Origin: Diplonema japonicum
Lineage: Eukaryota > Euglenozoa > Diplonemea > Diplonemida > Diplonemidae
NCBI GenBank assembly: GCA_964019335.1
Contig: OZ025665.1
Location: forward strand, 62,001 to 126,000
Direction of reading: 5' to 3'
DNA: 64,000 nt
Shown here: positions 1-9,246 of the stretch, one piece after another
Numbering within the stretch: the stretch's first letter is position 1
Layout of the letters: the number at the start of each line of letters is the position of its first letter
Made by a program: the position numbers and the translations under genes
Notes under the pieces: model-generated
Told to the model about the DNA's origin: nothing
What the model saw: the letters and a program-made list of their open reading frames with translations, nothing else
The model's database searches: none

Positions 1-433
1 GTTCACACGTCAATTGTGTGCATTTCAGGGTCATCTCAGCAAGCTGATTCTGCAAGCGCATAACGTGTGTCGGTGTCATGTCAACGCAGATATCAGGTCC
101 TGTGGGACCGTAGTCCGTGAGGTGGATGGGATGTTGTTCGCTGGGGGGGTAGTATGTGTACAGAGAAGCCAACGTGACAGGCACCTTTCCAAACACCACA
201 GGGACGTCGATGTCTGTCTGAGTCTCCGCAGTGACCACCTCGCGATGTTTGTAGTGCTCGATCATCCCCTGTTCTCCTTGCAGGTGTCGGTCCAACCTCC
301 TCATGAACTCTCCTCCATTAGACCGCCTCACGGGGGACAGCGTTCTCGAGGCAGGGATGTTGTACCCTCCGCTGTGACAATTGTGTCCCTTCGGAGGCGA
401 CATCGCCTGTGAAACCATAAACGGCCATGTCAT
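1..433 (-). CDS. Unrecognised protein, N-terminal part (runs off left edge)
   Basis: An open frame runs from the ATG at 433 off the window edge, giving 144 codons. Further in-frame ATGs lie at 418 and 403. An in-frame TAA sits upstream of 433, so 433 is the first possible start. The visible protein has a Pro/Ser/Arg-rich head, then a segment with ETQTDIDVPVVFGKVPVTL and SLYTYYPPSEQHPIHLTDYG, and ends in what looks like the start of a coiled coil (MRLQNQLAEMTLKCTQL). I do not recognise a family. It is the last gene of the minus-strand array in this window. Coding is supported by good codon composition and the absence of homopolymers over 400 bases. The AG of a CACACACAG about 28 nt upstream could be a splice acceptor. 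The 3' end is not visible. Confidence 0.6.
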   Translation of the reverse strand, partial: MTWPFMVSQAMSPPKGHNCHSGGYNIPASRTLSPVRRSNGGEFMRRLDRHLQGEQGMIEHYKHREVVTAETQTDIDVPVVFGKVPVTLASLYTYYPPSEQHPIHLTDYGPTGPDICVDMTPTHVMRLQNQLAEMTLKCTQLTCE

Positions 434-843
434 AGATGGGTGGGAGGAACACCACCTGTGTGTGATGACTTGGTGTTATGTGACAGCATATAAAAAGATA
501 TGATGAAAGGAGGGATCCTCCCGTCTTTTTTAGGATTTCAATTATTTTATTCTTTCACCTCCTCCTTTTAAAATGCAAGACAGAGCTGACCCGAAAGTCA
601 ACTTTTAAAAAAATAAAATAAGAAAAGAAGGAAGAAACGAAACAAAGGTGTCGAGGCATCAGTACCCACGTTACGAAGGGGAGCACACTTTTCCTATTGT
701 TTGCCTTTTATAAAAGCTTCTGCGTTCCTCCGAACTGTGAACTTCTGATTTCGAGGTTACGCGTCCTTCCATTGGAGGATACTAGGTTCTTGATATACTT
801 CATGGGGTCTTCCTTGGGCTTCCTGAACGAAAAAGAAATGAAA
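434..843. other. Intergenic spacer
   Basis: AT-rich spacer between the stop of the SNF2 gene and the partial gene to its left. It holds short A and T runs and no open frame with coding character. I see no RNA gene in it. Confidence 0.6.
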
Positions 844-3520
844 TCAAACATGAGCGGCATACTTGGCTTCATCAGTGACGGACCAGTCGTCGTTGCAAGA
901 ATAGTCGGGAAGATCGAAGTGGGAGCACCCGGTGATTAAGCCGAAAGAACTGCCCCCATCATCCACAGCAGAGCTGTATAAACCGCCTGCCTCGATGTAA
1001 TCGTTGTAAGCTTGGCTTTCCTGTTGTGTGTTGCTACGGGTCTGCAAAGCATACCATTTCACCTGCCTTCTCAGCATCATCATCAAGGAGCAGACTCTCG
1101 TGTCTCATGACCCTGCGCAGCGGGGGCTGCTTGCTCTGCAAGAGTTTATTATTCACGTGATTCATCAGCGGGCTCACTGACAAGCAGTGCGACGTCTCCA
1201 TCTTCAGATGATCTGTAGCCCAAGCGGACTCCTCCTGGCCCAGCAGCAAGGTATCATCGTAAACACCTGAGAGGCCAGAGCCTCTGACGTTCTCCCTGGA
1301 AGGAATCGAAGAGTCAACCACTTTCTTCGCCATCCATTCCTTGCTGACGCACGATGAGAAAATATGTGCTTCAGGGGTATTGTCACTTACCAGCCTATAA
1401 ATTGTCACAGGATGCTTCAGCCCGTACCTGTAGCACCTAAAGATGGCTTGTTGGTCAAGCGCTGGGTTGAAGCTGACATCAAAAAGCACTGCCTTGTGCG
1501 CCGAGCACAAGTTAATCCCCACCCCACCTGCCCGTGTCGAGATTAAGAACACCCCCCACGATGTGTGCTCTTGGAAGTTCTTGATACTCTCCGCCCGTGA
1601 GCTACCCGAAGACGACCCGTCCAGTCTCCACATGTTGCGGCCCTTCGTTAGCTTGCTTATCTGCGTTTCCAAATACTCCAGCGTCTGCACGAATTGCGAA
1701 AACACAAGTAGCTTCTGCTTGTTCTTCACACAGTACTCCACAATGATGAGTAGGCATAGAAGCTTTGGGCTGTCCATTATCTTCCCAACAGAGCGACTCT
1801 GCCGCATCAGTGACGACCCCTCCCAAACCTGCCCATACGTGACCTCAACACCCAAGTCCTGGTCCTTGTTCTTCTCCTTAATAAAATTTCTGAGAAGATC
1901 AGGGTGGCCACCAAGCTTATTCACGATCGAGATGAAATACAGCATGTTCTTCTTCAATCCCGTGTGGAAGTCCCCAGGGCATTCCTGGTACGCCGTCCGG
2001 AACCACGTGAAGGCCTCTCTCTGTATATTTGAAAGGGGACAGAAAACCACAAACTCTTCTTTTTTAGGAAGATCCTTTTGTAAGATTGTCTGGTCCTTTC
2101 GATGAACGAAAGGAGTGAGCTCCTGCTGCAGGATGAATGCACGCTTCCTCATAAGCTCGATGTGGTGCGACTCAGCGTCATTCTTCTGCCCCATCACCAT
2201 GGGGTGCTCGAAGAAGCGGATGAACTCCTTCTTCGGGAAGTGGCCTGGTCGGATGAAGTCAATCATGGTCCAGTACTCGCTGAGGTGGTTCTGCAGTGGT
2301 GTGCCAGTGAGGATGAGCCGTTTGTTGGTTTTGATGGACACCAGAGCTTTGGAAATGGAGGCGTTCGAGTTTCTCATGATGTGCCCTTCGTCGCATATCA
2401 CGATGTCAGGTCCTGGGTCTCGCAGGCACTCCAACAACTTGGCGGTCATATGCTTCGGCAATTGGGTGTTTCTAGAACTGTAAGCCCCAGTAAGCCCACC
2501 GTACTGCTCGTAGCCCATAACCAGGACACCGCCCTTCGTGTGCCAATCCGAGATGATGTCAACGCGTTGCCTTATGCCACAATTGTCGGGGAGGGAGAAC
2601 TGCTTCAGAGGGTGGCCAGCTTCCTGGCTCCATCGTTCTATTTCCGATGCCCAGTTCGACATGGTGGACTTGGGTGCCAGCACGAGGATCGTCTTAACCA
2701 TCTTGAGGCCTACAAGCAGCGATGCGAAGATAACTGTCTGCGCCGTCTTGCCCAAACCCATGGAATGGGCGAGGACGCACCCCAGTACAGGGTCAGGCCC
2801 TTCCCACCTCCTTTCCATGACTACAATGTTGGACCAAAGGAAACGGAGCCCTGCGATCTGGTGGGGCTTCAGAATTTTTGATAATTTGAGTGGGAGCGAA
2901 GCGGGACCAGGACACGCCTTGGAGGGGTCGGCAGAGGTGTCGGCCTTGTGCCATAAGTCGATGACCCTGTTGAGGGAGTCGAGGTGGTCGTTGGAGGTGG
3001 GCTGCGTGGCTTCGTAGTCCCTTTGCTCCGATCGTATGCTCTTTGTAAGGTTCAACAAGGTGGCCCTGGTCTTGGAGGATTCCAACCCGGACAGAGCCAG
3101 GCTGTCCATTGTTTGGTTCCTGCGCTGCGAAGTGACCGATTCCCTTGTCCCGTGATCCCGTGGGGGGTCGCACACAGGGCAGCTTGCATTGTACACCCCT
3201 TCCACGCACAGGCAGGTGTACTCCACAGGGACATCTCGCACGCTTGTCCTCGGCACTTGCCTCGGCCGCTTACGTGAGGTGTTTAGGCTTTCAAACAGCT
3301 CATCTCGTTTCTCGAGGGACGCCTTTTTCACAGCAGCCTTCTCACACTCGTCCTGATTGCTCCCCGACCTGCGCTTTACCCTAATGGGGCCATTGCTGTC
3401 TAAGATGTTCGCGCTGCCCCCTCCAAGAGTGTACTTGAAGTCACCATCGTCGTCAGCATCGATCAATAGCCACTCGGCGCCGTTTGTTGCTTTCGGCACA
3501 TTGGCATCTTCCCCACTCAT
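844..3520 (-). CDS. ATRX/RAD54L2-like SNF2 family DNA translocase
   Basis: Two exons, complement(join(844..1020,1055..3520)), 880 aa. The 34-nt intron (GTATGC...ACAG) replaces a short in-frame tail with a better C-terminus. The Walker A motif (MGLGKT) is near residue 254 and the DEGH box near 377. The second RecA lobe is present, with DGSSSGSSRAESI, STRAGGVGINL and a QAIFRCYRYG helix. The sequence around HSMGLGKT, PGPDIVICDEGHIMRN and LTGTPLQNHLSEY matches the ATRX/RAD54L2 branch rather than RAD54 or ISWI. A Cys cluster (CLCVEGVYNASCPVC) near residue 104 may bind zinc but does not match the full ADD domain of ATRX. Family knowledge predicts ATP-driven movement on chromatin in the nucleus. Kinetoplastid JBP2 also has an SNF2 part, but there is no hydroxylase domain here. 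The subfamily is likely; the exact orthologue is not certain. Confidence 0.85.
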
Positions 3521-4582
3521 GTCTTTTTATTTTTGACTCTCTCTCTTTATTTTTTTCTTATTTTCTTTTTCTTTTTTTACGAAACTCCGCGGTCCCACCT
3601 TCTCAGAATCACACAGCATCTCACCAGTTTTTCGAGCGGTAAAGAAAAAAAATAGGACAAAAAAATAAAGGAGAAAAAAAAAGGCGGTGGGTCGAAGGGG
3701 GAAAATGTGCTCACTATAAATCTCTTAATTCTCTCCCAGAATAAAAGACATGTCCTTTTTTTTTTTTTTTTACATTATTCTTCGGGTACACCTTTCTTCT
3801 GGAGACGATCTTATTGTGATTGTAGTCCCGTGGGAAAGATATTTGTCATTTCCCACTGACCATATTCCTAGGTGCGTATTAGTCCTCCCAGCTACTCTGC
3901 CACGTACATGAGCCTCGTCTAGCCGCAAGATAGTACCTAGCATCGTCTAAATGCCATAACAGGTAAAAGCAGCTAAAAAGACAAACGCTGGGAAAGGGGG
4001 ACCTTCACCCAAGAAAAGGGCCTTCTGGACTTTTTTTTTTCCCCGGACAAAATTAAGAGTTACAGTATCTTTTGTTCTTAGAATTACCATCTGTGCTCCC
4101 TTTTCCTTTTCTTTCCCTCGTCTGGGGGTGAAACTCAACTACCTATTCCCCCGTTCTTCCCTGCACCTCGTGTGTAAAGAGGGGAAAGGGTGAAAAGGGT
4201 GAAAGATGGGTATGGGAACAAAAAGTGGGGGGGGGGGGGGACAAAGGTAATAAGAAAATAAGTTATTTAAGACCGGGTGTGTATATATTCTTTAGAGGGG
4301 ATGGGAAGGGGAAAGGGGGGGGACAGGAAAGGAAATGTAAAACAAAAAATTTAAAATAAAAAGCTTTTAGATATGTTCCCCCTTATCTTTTTTTTTTGAC
4401 AACACTTTTTTTTTGTTCCTTCTCGCATTTCTCCTTTTCTTCTTTCATTCTCATTTTCCACCCTTTTTTCCTTTTAAGACCCTATTATTAATACCAGCAC
4501 TATTTTAGTTACCCTTTTCCCTCTATTGCACACGAACAGAAAAGAAAAAAAAAAGAAGGCTCAGCAGAAGAAGGGGCTATAG
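3521..4582. other. Intergenic spacer, about 1.06 kb
   Basis: The spacer holds a 14-G run at 4227-4240, T and A runs, and a more balanced stretch at about 3780-3960 that could be untranslated sequence or a non-coding RNA. No conserved gene is recognised. A 63-codon frame at 3947-4138 on the minus strand looks random. Confidence 0.5.
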
Positions 4583-5718
4583 TCATATTTTTACAGGCAC
4601 GACATAAAGCTGTTGGAATAGTAAAAAGAGAAAGAAAAGAAAACCCCAGAGCATACCTTGTCCCAATCGTAGGCCGTGACGTATGCTGTACTATCATCGA
4701 GTCGTACCTTTTTTTTTTTTTTTTTGATTTTTTTTCTCTTTTGTTTTGTCCGACATACTCCTGTAAGCAAGCAGTCTTTTAACAGCTCATGGCTGTGTAG
4801 TTGCACCTTGCCACCGTTCGATTTTGAAGGCATCTGCCAAAGACACAGAAGCATGTCCTCTGAAACGCTGGCAAGCTGTAGGGGGTGAAAAAAAACTTTT
4901 TTTCTTCTTCTTGCACACACCAAGTTTGTGCTAGGGTTGTAGTGCATGGCGTTAATCCATCGCGAATGCGCGGCGATCTCGACAGCTACGCTGCAGTTGT
5001 GACTGTCGTAAAGCCTGATGAGACCCGAGCCGAAAGAGGCTGCAATGAAGGAAGAGAAGATGTGAATGGATGTGATGGTATCGCTGTGGATAGGTTGAAG
5101 AAATAAAAATAAGAAAGCTCCATACCCAGGGAAAGACGCTGTGGACGCCACCTCCAAGGACTCAGACCAGACTATCATCTCGCCAGAGATGTCCGCAGAA
5201 GCGATGATGAAACCCCCACCGTCCGTCTGGCCTACTGCAATGTCACTGATGCTGTCATTGTGCTTCGAGAGGGACTTCACAACAGAAGCCTGACCTGCCT
5301 CGAAATTAATCACGCTTATACTACCATTCGAGTGTCCCAAGAAGACGAGAGTAGACGCGCCCTGCTGAAGCGTAGCCACTCCCCGCGAGAGAAAAATTTC
5401 TTTCGTGTCCTCCACCACGCATGACGCCACCATTTTCTCTTTTGCCATATCCCACATTATCAAACCATTTTGGGTCACAATCAGCAGGGTCGGGACGCCC
5501 TCAATGTCCACCGCTTTCACCTGGTACACCGTGGCCTTTGTCTTCCCGTCGCCCTGCAGAGGGTGCACCACTACAGGACTATCATGTTTGCTGATATTCA
5601 CAACCACCGCATCGTTCTTGTGCACGTACGCCACCCAGCTATCCAGTGCAGTCAAGTTATTGTACAGCAAGCTGGGGGTTGTGTCACCACCCTTCAGGCT
5701 GATCGACGTGTATGACAT
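4583..5718 (-). CDS. WDR54: WD-repeat protein WDR54
   Basis: Five exons, complement(join(4583..4609,4657..4707,4759..4875,4921..5083,5126..5718)), 316 aa; human WDR54 is 334 aa. Introns are 42, 45, 51 and 47 nt. Three keep the frame and would otherwise add runs of Lys or Phe. Similarity to WDR54 runs along the length: SLKGGDTTPSLLYNNLTAL at the N-terminus, then SADISGEMIVW, AASFGSGLIRLYD, a SVSEDMLLCLW blade and TAYDWDKLYVVPV at the end. The fold is a WD40 propeller acting as a scaffold. In animals WDR54 has been linked to signalling and ciliated cells, but its role is poorly known. The last exon is only 9 codons; its frame is supported by a consensus GTATG donor and a pyrimidine tract before CAG. 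Confidence 0.88.
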
Positions 5719-5767
5719 ATTTTTTCAACAAGTCACCTCCCCCCTCTGGGATAAATAAATAAATGGG

Positions 5768-5772
5768 AAAAA
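5768..5772 (-). terminator. Pol III terminator of tRNA-Asn
   Basis: A run of five T on the minus strand directly follows the discriminator base of the tRNA, as expected for RNA polymerase III termination. Confidence 0.7.
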
Positions 5773-5845
5773 CTCCCCCTGTTGGGTTCGAACCAACGAC
5801 CTGCAGGTTAACAGCCTGACGCGCTACCGACTGCGCCAAGGGGGA
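5773..5845 (-). tRNA. tRNA-Asn (GUU)
   Basis: A full cloverleaf is visible. The acceptor TCCCCCT pairs with AGGGGGA, the D arm is GCGC/GCGC, the anticodon loop is CTGTTAA, and the T arm is GTTGG/CCAAC around TTCGAAC. The discriminator is G, as usual for tRNA-Asn. One mismatch (U-C) closes the top of the anticodon stem. No CCA is encoded and there is no intron. It sits between WDR54 and the ferric reductase gene, on the same strand as both. Confidence 0.93.
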
Positions 5846-6290
5846 CTGTGCCAGCGGCGGGTGCAGGGATGATGATAATAATAAATGGTGAAAGAAGTAG
5901 CACGACGTAGAGAGGAGTTGGCAGATGCCCTGTATGGGTGCAGCAGACATTGATGCCAAACTAGAAAGGAAGAGTGATTGAGAAACTAAAAAGGAAAGGA
6001 AAGTGGGGGAACCAGAAGCAAGCCGTTCTGACGTCTTCCCCTCACTTTGCCTCGTTCCTGAGATAGAGGTCGGAATACATTGAAAAAAGATAAGAAAAAT
6101 GGCAGCCTTGCTCCTGTGCTTTTTATCGTGGCCAATGACAGGAATCCATTACCGTATGCTAAAAGTTGCAATGCTGAACACCTATCGCAGTGAAATGAAT
6201 CTCACAACACAATTATGGGTTCAGCAAAGATATAAAGAAAAAAAAAACAATAATGTGCCAGGAACAGAGGGCAGGTTTTAAAAGTCAAGA
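5846..6290. other. Intergenic spacer
   Basis: Spacer between the tRNA-Asn 5' end and the stop of the ferric-reductase-like gene. I see no gene or repeat in it beyond A-rich tracts. Confidence 0.5.
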
Positions 6291-7643
6291 TTAAAATTCA
6301 AAGTTTTCAGAGTGGAGATCGAACGAGATAGATGGAGAAGAGTGGTCCTTGCACGCCTTGCGCAGTGGGCCGAGCATTTCTATCGGGCCACAAAAGAGGA
6401 CTGCAACCCGCACATCTGCCGCAGCACCAACCTTCTCTTTGTAAGATCTAACAACCTTGTCGATGTTCATTCGGCCGTTCTTCACACCCCAAGGGAGCGG
6501 CACGTTGCCCAACTCGATGTCCCCCGTGCGGTACATTGTGAGACCGTGATCCGAGGTCATGGGGATGGCTGTTGCTATGCTGTCGCGCACCGACCAGTGC
6601 GTCTCGAGCATCGACACTTTTCTTCCTCTCGTGCGTTGCTCTGCGATCGACGCCGCCACAGACCTCAACGGGGTGATCCCTACCCCTCCGGCAACGAACA
6701 AGAAATGTTCGTACTTCCCGGATTCGATATCCAGCGCACAGCTCCCATAAGGCCCATCGACGTACACCGTGAACACCTCCTCCGGTTTTGTGTTTCTCGC
6801 AACAGCCAGCAATCTCTGTCCCCAGCCACCGTTGCAACGTATGTGGAACTTCGCATTTGGCCCCTCGCACGGTGCGGAGGAGAATGAAATGGGATGCCAC
6901 TCGAAGATCCCAACTGCAGGCACTGCGATGAAGGCGTACTGTCCCGGAGCGTACTTCACGTCGGCCATTGTGATCTCCACGATGTCGGGGTCCATGATGC
7001 GAAGCGTGGCTTGGCAGGGCTGGCACAGTGCCATGTAGAGGTTGCGGATAAACACGTCAGCAAGCCAGAACCCGACACCAACGAGGACAATAAAAGCAGT
7101 GTGGACCACCAGCACCCCGGCGTAGACAAGGAAGAACACCCAATGGAAGAATAAGAAGAGCTCGAAACAAGCACGGCGGACGAGATAGAACGCAGTCAGG
7201 GCAAGCATCAGTGCGCACCCGATAGCAACACAACCCGTCCAGAGGAACCTGGAGTATTTGGCGTCGGTGGCCTCCTTCTGAACGAAGGCGATGATGCCGT
7301 GCAGCATCCCAGTGATGATTGACACATAAGCACACATCTTGTGGAACGACATTCTTCGCTCAAAGGGTATCCCCAGAAAGAACGTGAAAGGGGAGTACTT
7401 GGCCGCTGTCATGAAGGCGAGTATCAGCGGTCCTTGTGCCAGAAGCCCACTTCTTGAAGTTTCCCACCCCACCGCTTCCACCACCAACAACGCCATGAGT
7501 AAGACACCCAGACCTATCTCTCCTATCGTTGCCCCAAACAACGCTGTGGGCCGCTGAAGGGGATATGCTATGAACCACCTGGCTCGCACAGCACATCGCA
7601 GCTTCTTCGTCGTGTCTTCATAGGGCACCCAAGAGTCAGCCAT
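6291..7643 (-). CDS. Ferric-chelate reductase / NADPH oxidase family flavocytochrome
   Basis: Single-exon 450-aa membrane protein. Several hydrophobic helices fill residues 30-200. Four heme-ligand histidines form two pairs at 101/115 and 167/181, each 14 apart, as in the ferric reductase domain. The FAD-binding motif HPISFSS starts near residue 250 and the NAD(P)H-binding GGVGITP near 319. The C-terminus FDLHSENFEF matches the usual end of this superfamily. Such proteins move electrons from cytosolic NADPH through FAD and two b-type hemes to Fe(III) or Cu(II), or to oxygen, on the far side of the membrane. Its modest length and lack of EF hands favour a metalloreductase over a regulated NADPH oxidase, but sequence alone does not settle the acceptor. 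The start is the first ATG of the frame; no intron is needed. Confidence 0.87.
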   Translation of the reverse strand: MADSWVPYEDTTKKLRCAVRARWFIAYPLQRPTALFGATIGEIGLGVLLMALLVVEAVGWETSRSGLLAQGPLILAFMTAAKYSPFTFFLGIPFERRMSFHKMCAYVSIITGMLHGIIAFVQKEATDAKYSRFLWTGCVAIGCALMLALTAFYLVRRACFELFLFFHWVFFLVYAGVLVVHTAFIVLVGVGFWLADVFIRNLYMALCQPCQATLRIMDPDIVEITMADVKYAPGQYAFIAVPAVGIFEWHPISFSSAPCEGPNAKFHIRCNGGWGQRLLAVARNTKPEEVFTVYVDGPYGSCALDIESGKYEHFLFVAGGVGITPLRSVAASIAEQRTRGRKVSMLETHWSVRDSIATAIPMTSDHGLTMYRTGDIELGNVPLPWGVKNGRMNIDKVVRSYKEKVGAAADVRVAVLFCGPIEMLGPLRKACKDHSSPSISFDLHSENFEF

Positions 7644-8272
7644 CGGTAGGAAGGGGGTGTGAGAAGGGATGGTGTAAACCTTTGTAGTGTGTGACTTTTT
7701 TTTTCTTTTTTTCTTTTTTATTTTGAGGGAAAGTAATTTTAGAGGCCAAATTCATTTTTCATTGCTTGCAGCCGTCGGCTCTTCAATTGAAACAAGACGG
7801 GTGCACCTGGCTCCTTCCCGTCTTATTATTCCTTTTTTTTCCAGCAAATCTAGCTTCTTTTATTCTTCTTTTGACCTCTCAATAAAATACTCCCTTTTTT
7901 GTTCTCAGCTCGGCAAAAAAACGGGAAAAGAGTAAGAAACCAGGATCAAAAAAGAAAAGAAAATTAAGAGGGTAAGAAGGAGAAAAGAAAAAAAAAAAGC
8001 AACGAAACAGAACTGTATTAGCCCTAAAGGGCGGGAGCCCCATCGACCTCCTGAATTTCCTTCTTCTTTATCCGACCCAGTCAGCGAGACTTGCGTTCCC
8101 ACTGCAACTTTGACTTCTGCCGACTTTAATTAAAACACATCACCTTTCAATGCATAGTATGGATCCATCGAGAGAAAAAATATAAAAATCGCACAGCATA
8201 GCCATTATTGAAGTCCAAGTCGAAGGGGAAAAAAAAGGGAGGGATGGGATGGTATTTAGCGAAATCTATTTA
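7644..8272. other. Intergenic spacer, about 0.6 kb
   Basis: Pyrimidine-rich on the plus strand from about 7690, then A-rich near 7930-8000. No gene or RNA recognised. Confidence 0.5.
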
Positions 8273-8699
8273 TCAAACACGCTGTAAATGCGGAAGATTC
8301 TGAGGATCGTAGCCTTTCGCGCGGCGGGCGTGCATAACGAACACGAGCACACCGTAGGCACCCGGGAGGAAGGCCAGAGCTGTGTGTGTGTGGTTCTTTT
8401 GTGTTTCCTTTCTCTCGTACTGACATACTTCCTGGTATCACGAAGATGAACCCGTGACTGAACGGATCGCAGGTCAGCAAGCAGTGCAAGCCTATTCCAA
8501 GTAGCACCATCCCTACAACGAACAGCCCAAAGCTCTGCAAGAATGAGGTTCTGTGTTGAGAATATGACCCTTTTAACCTATCCCAAAAATCCGCCTTTTC
8601 ATGAACCCTTCCACCAGTTTGTATATCGGTCACAATCTCTGGCCGTACGCTCTCGTCGCTATCATGTTCCTCCATCTCCTCCCCAGGTGGGGTCGGCAT
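8273..8699 (-). CDS. TMEM230/TMEM134-like two-pass membrane protein
   Basis: Two exons, complement(join(8273..8379,8429..8699)), 125 aa, with a 49-nt GTATGT...ACACAG intron. Splicing joins VIPGT to LAFLPGAYGVLVFVMHARR. Both halves of the protein then agree with the DUF872 family: two hydrophobic segments (about 50-72 and 80-104) separated by a short loop, an FLPG(A/F)Y motif, and a C-terminal KGYDPQNLP resembling the family's GY..DDIP. The N-terminus is acidic and cytosolic in type. In animals TMEM230 acts in vesicle trafficking and TMEM134 is a small endomembrane protein. Without the intron the frame would end in Arg-rich sequence unlike the family. TMEM230 and TMEM134 cannot be told apart here. 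Confidence 0.75.
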
Positions 8700-9246
8700 A
8701 TTTCTTTTAGCACCTTTTCTTTTTATTTCCTTTCCCCGAACAGGAATAAGGAATATAAAGGTGAAGAGAACAAGGGGAAAGGGTGGGGGGGGGAGGAAAA
8801 AAAAGAAGACGAAAATAAAAAACCCCCCTCCCCCACTATCACCCTTGACATTAAAAATTAGTTTAGTTTTCTTTTTCTTTTTTTATTTTCGACAACTCTA
8901 CAAAAAGAAGAAGGGGTAAAAAAAAAAGAAAGAGGGGAAAAAAAAAAAAAAAGAACACACACTTCCTTTTCTAGTGTTTCTTCTATTGTTAATTAAGCCG
9001 TCTTTTGACCAAGGCTTTCTTTGTGTAAGGGGAAGGGAGAGGCGAATAAGGTCAAAAGAAACTTTTTAAAAAAAACTTAGATGATGGAAGGGGGTGTATT
9101 TTAAAAAAGGCTAGTATTTTCTGACCTGGAAAAAAAAAAGGAAGAAATGGGTCCACCTCCTACACTTTTTTTTTTTACCCCCTCCCCTTTTCTTGAAATC
9201 TATTTATCTCCCCTCCCCCCCCCCCCCCTCACCATTCTTTTTTTTT
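8700..9246. other. Intergenic spacer
   Basis: Low-complexity spacer with A, T and C runs, including C-rich sequence near 9211-9230 just past the UBE3A stop. No gene recognised. Confidence 0.5.

Noticed and set aside
844-1086. 80-codon frame as its own gene
   Set aside because: Its useful part is the second exon of the SNF2 gene; the N-terminal Met run is out of frame with coding sequence.
844-3520. JBP2 (base J enzyme) for the SNF2 protein
   Set aside because: The thymidine hydroxylase domain is absent and the motifs fit ATRX/RAD54L2 better.
3780-3960. Possible non-coding RNA in a balanced-composition stretch
   Set aside because: No recognisable snRNA, 5S, 7SL or spliced-leader motif could be found by eye, so it is left as spacer.
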